Shown here: positions 19,222-28,643 of the stretch, in pieces
Numbering within the stretch: the stretch's first letter is position 1
How the letters are laid out: each line of letters opens with the position of its first letter
NCBI GenBank assembly: GCA_016178785.1
Contig: JACOSO010000046.1
Location: forward strand, 62,001 to 126,000
Origin: Bacteroidota bacterium
GTDB lineage: Bacteria; Bacteroidota; Bacteroidia; Cytophagales; Cyclobacteriaceae
Direction: 5' to 3'
DNA: 64,000 nucleotides
The notes under the pieces: generated by a model
What the model was told of the DNA's origin: nothing
Seen by the model: the letters and a program-made list of their open reading frames with translations, nothing else
Database searches by the model: none
Program-made: the position numbers and the translations under genes

Positions 19222-19252
19222 TAAAAATAAAGCCTCATAAATTTATGAGGCT
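19222..19252 (-). terminator. Intrinsic terminator of the DUF2807 locus
   Basis: A perfect 22-bp palindrome (AGCCTCATAA at 19231-19240 with its complement at 19243-19252) is followed on the minus strand by TTATTTTTAT. It separates the DUF2807 gene from hemN, and hemN must start downstream of it. Confidence 0.82.
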
Positions 19253-19289
19253 GACGAAGATCAATAAATCAAATGATTTTTAGCTTATG

Positions 19290-20036
19290 TCAGTAAGCAC
19301 GATCAACAGATCCTGAACCATACACTTTTTTGGTCACTTCTTTGGTATTTCCTTTGTGTTTAACTGATCCGCTGCCCAGAACGAGAGCTTCTAAGTTGTT
19401 GGTCGCACTGATTTCGCAAGCGCCTGAACCGCTCACTTTCACTTTGGCATTCTCCAATTCGCAGGCAAAGGCGTTGAGGCTCCCGCTTCCGCTGAGGTAG
19501 ATGTCATTCATGGTAGCATAACCTTTTAGAGTAACATTACCTGAGCCACTCACTTCAGTCTTTACATTGTTGCCTTTGATGTCGAGTTCTATACCTCAAC
19601 TGCCGGAGACCAGGAGGTTAAGATTGTCAGAAGCGATCGAATTCTCTGAAACAATTTTTCCCCCTCCATTTACTTGCAGGTCGCTGATGTTTTTCATGCT
19701 CACCGTCACTTTCATCACAGGGCGTAATTTGATGTCATCGATCTTTGCCCAAAGACTTTTGTTGGGGTTATCGGGTTTACGTTCGACATTGATCATCAGC
19801 ACCCCGTTTTCGACAAAAATCTTGGTAAGCGTAAAAATATCGGGGTCAGCTTCAACATTCACTTCTTGTTTATTGGTCTGCTTTAAATAGACGGTATAAT
19901 TTGAATTCACGTAAATGCTTTTGAATTCGCTCAGCTCAAGAGTTTTCTTGGTAGGTTGAGCCAGCGCTATAGAGGCAGCGGACAAAAGCAACAGAGAAAG
20001 GATGATTAAGACGAGGATTAGGTTTAGTTTTCTCAT
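19290..20036 (-). pseudogene. DUF2807 (head GIN domain) protein interrupted by one in-frame TGA
   Basis: The first 146 codons encode a signal peptide (ASIALAQ) and the first half of a DUF2807 beta-helix (KTLELSEFKSIYVNS, LQVNGGGKIVSEN, LLVSGS). A TGA at 19598-19596 then interrupts it, and the very same frame continues with GIELDIKGNNVKTEVSGSGN and more SGSG repeats to a normal end (VYGSGSVDRAY). Reading the TGA as GGA would restore the family pattern SGSGGIELD and a usual length of 248 residues. TGA is a normal stop elsewhere in the window, so recoding is unlikely. Either a recent nonsense mutation or a sequencing error. Family function: cell-surface, possibly adhesion-related. Confidence 0.85.
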
Positions 20037-20143
20037 TCTGTAATTATTTGAATGACAGAAATTTGGGGGTCTTTAAGTATAAAGTAAGTTGAGATTCGCC
20101 AAAAATGCAAGGCTTACGCCAAAAAGTTGAAAACGTGGCTGAA

Positions 20144-20251
20144 CTACTTTCGGGGATTCTTAAAGATGAGGCGGAAGACCACGATGAACACTGCAAGGCC
20201 GATGCAGAGCATCAACAGAACTCCAGGGGTGACTAATTCTACTCCGTGCAT
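20144..20251 (-). CDS. Small single-span membrane peptide, 35 residues
   Basis: ATG to TAG, 36 codons. The peptide has a hydrophilic start (MHGVELVTPG), one clear transmembrane helix (VLLMLCIGLAVFIVVFRLIF) and a basic tail (KNPRK), giving a positive-inside orientation with the C-terminus in the cytoplasm. It lies in an otherwise empty 450-bp gap, downstream of an inverted repeat (20330-20422) that could be its leader. I recognise no family. The compact, well-formed helix argues for a real gene, but a short ORF of this size could be chance. Confidence 0.5.
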   Translation of the reverse strand: MHGVELVTPGVLLMLCIGLAVFIVVFRLIFKNPRK

Positions 20252-20329
20252 TTAACTATGATTGTTTTTTTAACAAGATTTTCACTTCACGACAAGATTT
20301 AGATTTTCATTCAAAGGACGTGATTTATT

Positions 20330-20422
20330 TGATTCCCCTGACGGAAAACAGCAAAACAGTTTGGTGAGCCTCAGAAATTGAGGTCGAGCGAAGATAATTG
20401 AAGAGCAAATCAAGGGGAATCA
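20330..20422 (-). other. Possible structured leader RNA
   Basis: A perfect 10-bp stem (TGATTCCCCT at 20330-20339 with AGGGGAATCA at 20413-20422) closes a 73-nt loop that itself holds a 5-bp hairpin (CCTCA 20369-20373 / TGAGG 20379-20383). It lies between the HhH-barrel gene and the tiny membrane ORF, on whose 5' side it would be transcribed. Transcription direction and class are inferred; I do not recognise a known riboswitch. Confidence 0.35.
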
Positions 20423-20485
20423 GGTTAACCATGCGTAAAATCGAATTGCAAAGATTTTTGATTGACAAACAGTTGTCAATGCCAA

Positions 20486-22558
20486 TCACAGTTTTATTCG
20501 GGCCTGAAATTTAACATCATTTCGCGCATCGCCAGCAATAGTTTCTCCTCCAGACCCAATTCCAGTTGTGTTGACGTACCGGGTTTGGCCCCACCGCAGC
20601 CAAATATCGATTCGCCTGTTCAGTCGATATTGAAGCATTAAATATTGGCGAACTCCTTTTCCATAATAGGCAGGGAACGTAAATGCAAGCCATGCATCCC
20701 TCTCATAAACATACAGGCGGTTGTCGTAATCCTGGCTGTCAAACAGGGCATAGCGACCAACGATCGAGAATCGGCCTATTTCATAAGTACCATCTTGAAG
20801 CAATACGTTTCCATAAGATGTTTTTCCCTGCCCGTCCGGCAGGCGGGCGTCAAGCGAGTAGGAGCTGAATTGAGCACGAGTCCGAAAACTCAATCTGGCA
20901 TTGGCAGAGTAATCGCAATTGATCCAGTAGTTTTGTTTTGTGCCATTGCCTGTTAAATACAAGTTGGTGTCGCTGCTGGTATTTCGCTGTTTAGATTCTT
21001 GTCTTGCCTGCAGAAAAATGTAAACTGTTTTTGATGGTCGGTAGTTGAAGCGCAGAAGCCATTCACTTCCATCAGAAGGAGAATAGCTTCTGTACTTTAG
21101 CCATGGGAATGAAAACAAATCGAAGTAACCTGCGATCGAATATTTTTTGTTAAACGAATATTTCCATCCCCAATATATTCCCGATTCATTTTGAGGAGTT
21201 GAATTCTCAGCAATGGCGTTGCTGTAAAAGCTGTAAAAATTTTTGTCGAACCTTCGATAAACCAAAGACACATCCAACTTTGGAGTGAGGCTTCCGAGAA
21301 TTCCAGCCACCGCAGCACGACCGTTGTTAATCGTTTGAGTGAACTCGCTGAAGAAAGCAAAGTTGTTGAAGTTGTAATTCAGAAACACGGCTGCATTGGT
21401 GTTAGCATCTCCATTGAACGCGAATTGGTTGTAGATGGAAGGATTTCTTTGGAAAGGAATACTGAACTGAGTCTGATGAAAAATCAAACCCACGTCAAGC
21501 GAATGATTTTTGAATTGAAATATGCCGGCAAAATTGGTCTCTGTTACTGAGTTTCGATTTGCCAGTTCACTTGCTGATCTGTGCAAGCCCGTGTAACTGA
21601 ATGAGGAGAGATAATCGGCAGTGGATGCAACGGTATCTTGTTGCAGGCTTCCATCGCGTCCGCGCGAAGAAGCCATGGAATGAAGTGTGAACTTTTTTCC
21701 GAGCGAGTATGAAATGGCTGCCCCTCTGAAGTATCCGGCTTCATAAATCGAAGTGTAAGGAAGAAAACCGAGGTTGGCCCTGCGCATGGTGTTCACAGCT
21801 TCTCCGTTTTTACCAACACCAAAGAATGAGCCGAGTGCAATGCCTTGCCCGAATTGTGCCTGGTAATCACCAATAATTAAATTTTTTATTTTGCCTTTGT
21901 TTACGGTTTGAAGATGAAAACTGAGATAATCAAATCCGTAATATTTTCTGGATGGCTCCCACACTATTTTTTCACCCGCATCTTTTTTTAAAGTAAAGCC
22001 CAGGCTGAAATCGCCTGCCCGGTTTGTACGAAATCGTGAATAAAAGTTATCCGGGGAGCCCACATAGCGAGAAGATGGCGAAGTATTTTCTGAATACCCT
22101 TTTTGCTGTTCAGCCGTTCGTCCCCACCGTAAAAGCAAATAATTGTTTGGCTCGCTCACTATTCTTTTGAAAATAGTCTTGTTGAATGATTGGGTTGCAT
22201 CAGGAACAGTAACGAACGAAATGATTTTATAAAAAGTATCGCTGTCAAAAATGCTTTGTAATTCATAAATGGAAAGGAAGGGCCCGGCTTCATTGCGGTA
22301 TTTTAAAAATAAATTGATTTGATCTTGCTTCAAAATATAAAGCGACCGAAGCTGTTCATCAGTCACTGTGTTGAGATCAAGTGGATTTGAAATCAGCTGA
22401 AGATAATTTTCATATAAATCCTGGTAGCTGATATCAAGATCTTGCGTAGCAAAAATCTCATCTACAAGACTGGCGGGGTTAAATTCTTTACGCGGAAAAT
22501 CCTGGGCCATCAGGTTCAAGCTTATGATTGTTGCTACAATAATCAACCAACGTTTCAT
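20486..22558 (-). CDS. Helix-hairpin-helix protein with outer-membrane barrel
   Basis: A 690-residue exported protein with a signal peptide (ends near NLMAQ). Residues about 25-120 contain a ComEA-like tandem helix-hairpin-helix region (NPLDLNTVTDEQLRSLYIL..., GPFLSIYELQSI); the rest is a long beta-rich barrel with many aromatic strands and a C-terminal FQARIKL. The same architecture is widespread in Cytophagales, but its function is unknown; HhH motifs usually bind DNA, so DNA uptake across the outer membrane is a possibility and no more. Its start overlaps the stop of the upstream PorV-like gene by four bases (ATGA), so the two are co-translated. Confidence 0.78.
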   Translation of the reverse strand: MKRWLIIVATIISLNLMAQDFPRKEFNPASLVDEIFATQDLDISYQDLYENYLQLISNPLDLNTVTDEQLRSLYILKQDQINLFLKYRNEAGPFLSIYELQSIFDSDTFYKIISFVTVPDATQSFNKTIFKRIVSEPNNYLLLRWGRTAEQQKGYSENTSPSSRYVGSPDNFYSRFRTNRAGDFSLGFTLKKDAGEKIVWEPSRKYYGFDYLSFHLQTVNKGKIKNLIIGDYQAQFGQGIALGSFFGVGKNGEAVNTMRRANLGFLPYTSIYEAGYFRGAAISYSLGKKFTLHSMASSRGRDGSLQQDTVASTADYLSSFSYTGLHRSASELANRNSVTETNFAGIFQFKNHSLDVGLIFHQTQFSIPFQRNPSIYNQFAFNGDANTNAAVFLNYNFNNFAFFSEFTQTINNGRAAVAGILGSLTPKLDVSLVYRRFDKNFYSFYSNAIAENSTPQNESGIYWGWKYSFNKKYSIAGYFDLFSFPWLKYRSYSPSDGSEWLLRFNYRPSKTVYIFLQARQESKQRNTSSDTNLYLTGNGTKQNYWINCDYSANARLSFRTRAQFSSYSLDARLPDGQGKTSYGNVLLQDGTYEIGRFSIVGRYALFDSQDYDNRLYVYERDAWLAFTFPAYYGKGVRQYLMLQYRLNRRIDIWLRWGQTRYVNTTGIGSGGETIAGDARNDVKFQARIKL
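20827..20849. repeat. GC-rich palindrome inside a coding sequence
   Basis: The stretch CCTGCC-CGTCC-GGCAGG followed by CGGGC forms nested complementary arms (CCTGCC/GGCAGG and GCCCG/CGGGC). It is much richer in G+C than its surroundings and encodes ARLPDGQG in the HhH-barrel protein. Similar GC-rich palindromes are familiar to me as dispersed repeats in Bacteroidota genomes, so this looks like an in-frame insertion. Confidence 0.55.
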
Positions 22559-23382
22559 TTTTTCTGTTTTGAGGAGAACAAATAAATGGCTGAAGCCTGA
22601 TGAGCCGTACCGGTAAGTTGGTTGAATTTAAGGGCGTAGTCTATTTTTAAATTTCTTTTCTGAGCTCCCAATCCAAAGTAGGCAGCGTTGGGATTCATAT
22701 TAAAGCCGGTTCTGAAAAATACTTTTTTATAGATCGCGTACTCCAATCCGCTTCGCCACGTAGTTTGATAGTCGAGGTCTTTTTCGATTTCTGTAGCGAT
22801 CAAAATTTTTTCTGAAGGCCTGAAGCCAAGACCTGCCACTAACTTGGTTGGCAATCGCTCGCCATCTGTGCCAATCAATTTTGATTGAGTTAGATTGGCA
22901 ATGTATGCGCCAACCGCGATTTGTGTGGTGATTTGCGTGATCCCGCCAAAGTCAAAGCTTGTGGCCGTATTTGTTCCAAAACTCTCGGCCCGATATTGTA
23001 TGTAGTTTACTTTCGCCCCAAGCGAAGTATTTCCGATCGAACTTCCAAATCCAGCCGACACTAATTGCTCACTGTAAACATCATCGCCAAACCGAAACAC
23101 GCCCAAACCAAGTGTTCCAATTTTGATCGGTGTCAAAATCGAGGCTGCCATTCGATTTGCCCCTGTTAGGGCAGGCCGTATTTCATAAGCGAAGTTTGCG
23201 CTGGCCTGATTTATTTTCCCAAGGCCACCCACATTATTGAAGAGCGACCATTCATCGGCAATCGCTGAAGAAGTAAAGCCCATGCCCATGGCACGAGCGC
23301 CCATGAGCGTAGATGTGCTTTGCGCGATGCCTATTTTTAGATTACAAGAGATTAGAACAAGAAACAGTAATTTTAGCCTCAT
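22555..23382 (-). CDS. PorV/PorQ-like outer-membrane protein
   Basis: A 275-residue FadL-like barrel. A signal peptide (ends near KIGIAQ) is followed by the typical opening (GARAMGMGFTSSAIADEWSLFNNVGGLG) of the PorV/PorQ group, in which small residues line the hatch, then beta-strands with GLGFRPSEKILIATEIEKDL. PorV itself acts as the shuttle of the type IX secretion machine; this shorter paralogue may be PorQ-like or functionally unrelated. Its stop overlaps the following HhH-barrel gene by four bases, so the two outer-membrane proteins are probably a unit. Confidence 0.75.
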   Translation of the reverse strand: MRLKLLFLVLISCNLKIGIAQSTSTLMGARAMGMGFTSSAIADEWSLFNNVGGLGKINQASANFAYEIRPALTGANRMAASILTPIKIGTLGLGVFRFGDDVYSEQLVSAGFGSSIGNTSLGAKVNYIQYRAESFGTNTATSFDFGGITQITTQIAVGAYIANLTQSKLIGTDGERLPTKLVAGLGFRPSEKILIATEIEKDLDYQTTWRSGLEYAIYKKVFFRTGFNMNPNAAYFGLGAQKRNLKIDYALKFNQLTGTAHQASAIYLFSSKQKK

Positions 23383-23422
23383 GCTGTTTTGGTAAAATTT
23401 TTAAAGATATAAAAAGTTGGGA

Positions 23423-23882
23423 ATGAGGCTGATATTTATATGGTTTGTTTTAATGAACCGCGGCTTATATGGACAAGAGGTGACAAGGGAGTTTTATGTC
23501 TCCGGAGAATTGAAAGCCACCGGCAAAATTGTGAATGGATTGAAAGAGGGCCAATGGTCATTCTATTATCCATCAGGGAAAAAGAATTCGATTGAAAATT
23601 ACAAAACCGGATCCCTTCATGGGGACATATTTTATTTTTATCCGAACGAAACCTTACAGGCTCATGAACAGTGGCGCGAGGGGAAGATGCAAGACTCTGC
23701 CTGGTATTTTCATGCCAATGGCAAACTTCACCGAAAAGGAGTTTATCAAAACAATCAATACGCGGAATTTTCTTTCAGAAGATGGGCAACTAAAATTCAT
23801 CGGCTCCTATCACGATGGAAAAGAAATTGGAATTTGGTATGAATTCAAGAAGGGACGGAAGAAAGTTTATAAAAAATACTGA
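23423..23882 (+). pseudogene. MORN-repeat (YwqK-type) protein, frameshifted
   Basis: The gene starts at ATG 23423 with a signal-like segment and continues through MORN-like repeats (VSGELKATGKIVNGLKEGQW, SFYYPSGKK..., HGDIFYFYPNET, YFHANGKLHRKGVY). At a run of four T (23768-23771) the frame must shift by one base; deleting one T gives YAEFLSEDGQLKFIGSYHDG and runs on to a normal C-terminus (WYEFKKGRKKVYKKY). Without it the protein ends in unrelated residues at 23842. A homopolymer indel, hence either a frameshift mutation or a sequencing error. The family is labelled an antitoxin in databases on weak grounds. Confidence 0.8.
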
Positions 23883-23883
23883 A

Positions 23884-25323
23884 TCAGAATTCTTTTCTCA
23901 AGCTGAGAAAAAACCCGCGATGATTTTGGTTGGTAAAAGTGTATTCGGTGCGAATCACCATGTCGTATACCGTTACAAAATCAAGTCCTAGCCCATAACC
24001 ACCAAATAATTTATCGGTGAACCGCTTGTTCAAGGGCATCGATAGGCCCGTACTCGGGTCAACATAGTCATTGTAGTACGGATAGTTTTGCGCATAGCCC
24101 CAATCCGAAAATGTTTTTAGGTAAATGGAGAGCGGAAAATATTCCAGTTGTTCTCTCGGCATTGCGCCAAGGTTCCACACCTTGTGAAAAATTCTTGTTT
24201 TAAGAGTTGTTTTGTTCAGCGCAAGGGCGGGTGTTTCGATGACATAATTTTCAAAGCCTCGTACATATTGCCTTCGGTAACCCATGCCCCCGTACAATGC
24301 GTAAGGCTGCGAATTGGGAGTAGCCCAGTAGACTCCCGTGTAATTTGAAAGAAAGAACTTTTTTCCAATGGCAAAATGTCGGGCATAGCCCAAACCAATT
24401 TCGAAGAGATTAACATCGCTGCCCAGGCCAAGTCCTGTTTTTTGAAAGTATCCGTTTATTTGATATCCGCGCAACGGATATTGTACCACATCGCGATGCT
24501 CCGAGTTAAAAGTATAGCCGACTTGACCATACTGCAACGCTAATCTGTTTTGCCCAAAATAATTTGGGTTCAGCGCTGCAATGGTGTCATTGATTTGGGT
24601 ATCCCGATAACCCAACTGAAACGAATGAGTTTCGAAAAATGATTTGCGATAAAAATAATTCACCGAAACTTCCTTCGTGATTTTCAACGGCTTAGTGAAC
24701 TTCAAATATTGAAGAATATGATTCTCTGTAAAGTAGGCTAAGTTCCTGGGTTCAGCGTAATTGAAATAAAATGACAGTCCTTGTTTTTGCTTTTTGTCGA
24801 TGTATGGAATTTTGTAGGAGAGTTCATAGCGCTGTGTGAATCCAAATTGAGCGATGAGTTGCAGCGTTTCGTACCGGCCCCTGAAATTATACCGCGTTAA
24901 ATTTATTCCGTAGTTAACCCGGCTCACATCATGCTTGTAGTTATTCCACCACTCGCTGAAGTTACGATCAGACAGTTCGAAAATTGGAATCGGGAAGGTG
25001 TACCATCGCTCTGAGACTTCTACCAGCAAATCAATTCGATTGTTAGATAACTCCAGACTTCTGACATCTACGGTATGAAATAACCTGAGATTGTAAATTT
25101 TGCGTTTGTCCCATAGCAATTCATGCTGAAGTCGCTTCAAACTAATGGTATCGCCATTCTTCAGTTTTATCTCGCGCGAAATTATTCGCTCTTTTGTGAT
25201 TTTATTACCAACGATCAGCACCCGGTTCACTGTGAGCACACGAGATGAATCAGTCGGTACAATCACTGTATCTGCCTGGCTGTTGCCCATCATTCCCAAA
25301 AACCCTACGATCAACGCCAGCAT
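23884..25323 (-). CDS. POTRA/Omp85-type outer-membrane protein
   Basis: A 479-residue BamA/TamA-like protein with a signal peptide (ends near NSQA). Residues about 28-110 form a POTRA domain (TVNRVLIVGNKITKERIISREI, then VDVRSLELSNNRIDLLVEVSE). The rest is a D15-type barrel with a C-terminal FFLSLRKEF, ending in the aromatic residue recognised by the BAM machinery. Too short for BamA, which has five POTRA domains, so a specialised paralogue. It is convergent with the frameshifted MORN gene (one base apart) and lies 34 bp after lgt on the same strand. Confidence 0.85.
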   Translation of the reverse strand: MLALIVGFLGMMGNSQADTVIVPTDSSRVLTVNRVLIVGNKITKERIISREIKLKNGDTISLKRLQHELLWDKRKIYNLRLFHTVDVRSLELSNNRIDLLVEVSERWYTFPIPIFELSDRNFSEWWNNYKHDVSRVNYGINLTRYNFRGRYETLQLIAQFGFTQRYELSYKIPYIDKKQKQGLSFYFNYAEPRNLAYFTENHILQYLKFTKPLKITKEVSVNYFYRKSFFETHSFQLGYRDTQINDTIAALNPNYFGQNRLALQYGQVGYTFNSEHRDVVQYPLRGYQINGYFQKTGLGLGSDVNLFEIGLGYARHFAIGKKFFLSNYTGVYWATPNSQPYALYGGMGYRRQYVRGFENYVIETPALALNKTTLKTRIFHKVWNLGAMPREQLEYFPLSIYLKTFSDWGYAQNYPYYNDYVDPSTGLSMPLNKRFTDKLFGGYGLGLDFVTVYDMVIRTEYTFTNQNHRGFFLSLRKEF

Positions 25324-25356
25324 GATACTCGATTACTTATTGACTCTTTTGAAAAT

Positions 25357-26469
25357 TTAGGTTGTGCTCTGAATTTCGGCAGAGGGTTTTTTATAGGAAC
25401 GGATCAGCACATAGACTCCGACCAATACTAGCGGAATGCTGAGGATCTGCCCCATGTTCAAAGTCATTTTGTCTTCAAAAGGAACCTGGCTTATTTTTAA
25501 AAACTCATAAGCAAAGCGAAGACTCCACAAAACAATCATGAACATTCCGAAAATCCTTCCTTCAGGCAGGTTGATTTTATACCGTGACCAGTACCAAAGT
25601 AAGAAGGCGAACAGCAACAAACAGGAAATAGACTCGTACAATTGTGCCGGATGGCGCGCAATTCCGAATGTATGCACGCGTGCCGCGAAAGATCCATCAG
25701 GTTCTTTTAGCCATTGATATTTCAAGGGTACCAATGCAGATTCGTCAACATATTCATTCAATTGAGTCAAATAATATTTCACCTCGTTGCCCATAAAACC
25801 TAAAGCACGGGTTTCATCGACTCCCTTCTTGAATAGAATAGTGATATTGATGGGCATTCGTGAGTTCTCTGCCTCAGGCGCATCAGATTTGTTAATAGTC
25901 ACATACTCCACCGGGCTGTTGTCGCGTGTGAGGTTTTCGCTCACTTTATTTACGAAGACCACGCTCAACGGATTGCTGGATGGTTTGCCTAAGATTTCTG
26001 AATTGAAAAAATTCCCCAACCGAATGAAACACCCCGTAAGGCAAACCAAAATCACAATGCGGTCAAGCACTTGCAAATAATTTTGCCCGGGTTTTTTCTT
26101 ACGGCTAAAGAGCCACAACGCAAACAGAATTCCGATGGCTCCCCCATGGCTTGCCAGTCCTTGAAAACCTGTAAAGCGAAAAGGATTGAACTCGAACGGA
26201 ATAAATACGCTCAACGGACTCTCCCAAATAATTTCGGGCTGATAAAAAATCACATGGCCTAATCGAGCCCCAAGAATGGTTGCCACAATCATATAAATGG
26301 TGAGCGTATCAACATCTTTCTCCGGTTTTCCTTCTTTACGATAGATGTAGTACAAAATCTGCTGGCTTACCAAAAAGCCGAGAGCGAAAAGCAAACCATA
26401 CCAGCGTAGTGCAAACTGTCCGTAAGAAAATAATTCAGGACTACCGTTCCAGATAATAAATTGAAGCAT
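25357..26469 (-). CDS. lgt: Prolipoprotein diacylglyceryl transferase
   Basis: A 370-residue inner-membrane enzyme that transfers diacylglycerol to the lipobox Cys of prolipoproteins. Family motifs are present: RWYGLLFALGF, GARLGHV, ASHGGAIGI, FIRLGNFFNSEILG (the Lgt signature region) and ARHPAQLYE. It is about 90 residues longer than E. coli Lgt because of an extra segment near residues 170-255 between the signature and the ARHPAQLYE motif; this insertion is usual in Bacteroidota. Seven transmembrane helices expected. Confidence 0.95.
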   Translation of the reverse strand: MLQFIIWNGSPELFSYGQFALRWYGLLFALGFLVSQQILYYIYRKEGKPEKDVDTLTIYMIVATILGARLGHVIFYQPEIIWESPLSVFIPFEFNPFRFTGFQGLASHGGAIGILFALWLFSRKKKPGQNYLQVLDRIVILVCLTGCFIRLGNFFNSEILGKPSSNPLSVVFVNKVSENLTRDNSPVEYVTINKSDAPEAENSRMPINITILFKKGVDETRALGFMGNEVKYYLTQLNEYVDESALVPLKYQWLKEPDGSFAARVHTFGIARHPAQLYESISCLLLFAFLLWYWSRYKINLPEGRIFGMFMIVLWSLRFAYEFLKISQVPFEDKMTLNMGQILSIPLVLVGVYVLIRSYKKPSAEIQSTT

Positions 26470-26684
26470 AGCAGATTTATGATTTTAGAATTTAGATTGA
26501 TGTGAAATTTTAAATTTTTAACATGAAATCTTGAATTTCAACCGGCAAAGATAATGTTTGCAGTTGAAAGGTCAAGAGGACAAAACCACATAGTTATTTA
26601 GGTACAAAGTTGCAGACAGTTAGCCACTTGGCAACCGGAAAATAGAATATTGAACTCAGTAATTGACCACCAACTGCATTTTGT

Positions 26685-28532
26685 CTACTGCAGATTTAGT
26701 TCTTCCAACTCATCCTTAAAACCACCACTCAGAATCGGGAAGCGGCACCAGCTTCGTGGATCTACGTTCAGATCATCAAAATGAAATGACGGAGCGATGC
26801 GCTCACGCTTCCATTGACTGGCAGACCACATCTTAAAGAATTTTTTAATATAGTTTTTCAAGGTCTCTTTGTCAGGATAATTCACGGAGAGAATTTTATA
26901 AACCTCCAGCGGATTTTTTCTGTCGCGGATGCCAAGCTTTTCGATCTCGAGTAAAACTGAATAAGGCATCAGATCTTTCTCATCGGTTTGTGCGCGATCT
27001 TGCGGTCGCAGCTCTGCAGTAGGAGTCAAGTTATTGACAAACGACAAACCCGGATAACCTAATTCTTTCTCTGCCCATTTTAGCCATTGCAAAATAAAAG
27101 GCTTGTCAACCCCCGCAATTGGGGCGAGGCTTCCACTGGTATCGCCATCCATCGTGGCATAGCCTACATCTCCTTCGCTTCGATTAGATGTTGTTAATAG
27201 AATGGATTGCTTCACATTGGCGAGCATCCAGATGATTGGTGACCGTGAACGTGCCTGAATATTTTGCCTCGCTATATCATCATTTTCCCAGGTCAATTTT
27301 CGACCAATGACTTTTTCGATTTTACTTTCAAACAAAATCACTTCATCATCGATCGACCAGCAGTAAAAATTTGCTCCAATCGATTCGGCCAATTCTTTTG
27401 CGGCCTGCAAAGTGGCATCTGAAGAATTTTTTGTTCCCTGGTAGGCGCACGTGAGCAATTGCGAAACAATTTCTTTTTCTGTTTTTAAAACTGGGATATT
27501 GACCTTCTCACAGAATGCCTTAATGCCTAAATCCCTAATGCCTTTTTTCACCATTGCTGCAACGAGAATTGCGCAACAGGAAGAATCTGCACCACCGCTC
27601 AAGCTCAATACAAAACCTTTGGCTTTACTTTTTCTCAAATAATCGAACAGGGCAAGGGAAGCTGCGCGCGCAAACTCTTCATTTTTTTCTTTGCTATCAT
27701 GAATAGGAAGTGCTTTCGTTTTTTCAGGTTCACTGAAATTGACTTCACATGAGAGAAGATTGAAATTTTTAAACGAAAGTCGTTCATTCACTGCAATCAA
27801 TTTCCCTTTTTGCGCAACGATGATGTCGCCATCGTAAATCATTCGACCGGCTTCATTGCCGAGATGGTTTACAAACAAATAAGTACAATCAAATTTTTGC
27901 GATCCCTCAGTTACCACTTCACCTTCACGCTCCAGGCTTTTACCAAAGGCAAAATGACTGGCGCTGCTGTTGAGTATAAGTTCAACTCCGCGCTTTTTCA
28001 AATTGAACCCCGGTCTCTTTTCATCCGACCAGCCGTCTTCGCAGATTTCAAATCCAAGTTTAATGCCGTGAACATCATAGATAAGATCACCAACAGAAAT
28101 TTTCTGACCGGCTATTTCAATTTCTCTCGTTTCAAATGGCTTCCATGCATTAAACCATCGGGGCTCGTAATGCACACCTTCGCGAGGTAGATTTTGTTTT
28201 AAAGTAATGCCCAGGATTTTCTGGTCGTGGACAAGGGCAACACCGTTATAAGTGAATCCGTCAAATCGCACAGGTAACCCAATATCAACAGTAATGTCTT
28301 TGCAATGTGGAGCGATCTCCGCTAATTTTTGGAATGCTTTTTCGGAAAGCCAGTCGCTCAGGAAGACATCTTCGCAGCCATAGCCGGTGATGCACAATTC
28401 GGGCAGACAAAGGATTTTTACCCCGTCCCTTTTGGCGGCATCGATGGCCTCAATAATATTGGAAACGTTATTGTTCCAGTCGAATGGAATCTGGTTGAGC
28501 GTAGCCCCGCCAATTTTAAGTATTCGTGTCAA
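26685..28532 (-). CDS. nadE: Glutamine-dependent NAD+ synthase
   Basis: A 615-residue two-domain enzyme making NAD from deamido-NAD. The N-terminal nitrilase-type glutaminase domain shows the Glu-Lys-Cys triad motifs (CLPELCITGYG, TLKQNLPREGVHYE, EICEDGW). The C-terminal synthetase carries the PP-loop LSGGADSS and NRSEGDVGYATMDGD. Length is normal for the fused form. It is divergent from the MoeB-rhodanese gene, with 111 bp between the start codons. Confidence 0.96.
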   Translation of the reverse strand: MTRILKIGGATLNQIPFDWNNNVSNIIEAIDAAKRDGVKILCLPELCITGYGCEDVFLSDWLSEKAFQKLAEIAPHCKDITVDIGLPVRFDGFTYNGVALVHDQKILGITLKQNLPREGVHYEPRWFNAWKPFETREIEIAGQKISVGDLIYDVHGIKLGFEICEDGWSDEKRPGFNLKKRGVELILNSSASHFAFGKSLEREGEVVTEGSQKFDCTYLFVNHLGNEAGRMIYDGDIIVAQKGKLIAVNERLSFKNFNLLSCEVNFSEPEKTKALPIHDSKEKNEEFARAASLALFDYLRKSKAKGFVLSLSGGADSSCCAILVAAMVKKGIRDLGIKAFCEKVNIPVLKTEKEIVSQLLTCAYQGTKNSSDATLQAAKELAESIGANFYCWSIDDEVILFESKIEKVIGRKLTWENDDIARQNIQARSRSPIIWMLANVKQSILLTTSNRSEGDVGYATMDGDTSGSLAPIAGVDKPFILQWLKWAEKELGYPGLSFVNNLTPTAELRPQDRAQTDEKDLMPYSVLLEIEKLGIRDRKNPLEVYKILSVNYPDKETLKNYIKKFFKMWSASQWKRERIAPSFHFDDLNVDPRSWCRFPILSGGFKDELEELNLQ

Positions 28533-28643
28533 ATGAATCCTTTGTTTATCTTAACTGCTGTTGCTCCGTTTGAGTTTCAACATTTTACAAAAATATCAAA
28601 GCGCGACTAACACTTTCTTAAAAGCCTCACTATTTTTATAGAA

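Noticed and set aside
19596-19598. TGA as recoded glycine, tryptophan or selenocysteine
   Set aside because: TGA ends many clear genes in this window, and no selenocysteine insertion element or alternative-code signs are seen, so a mutation or error is simpler.
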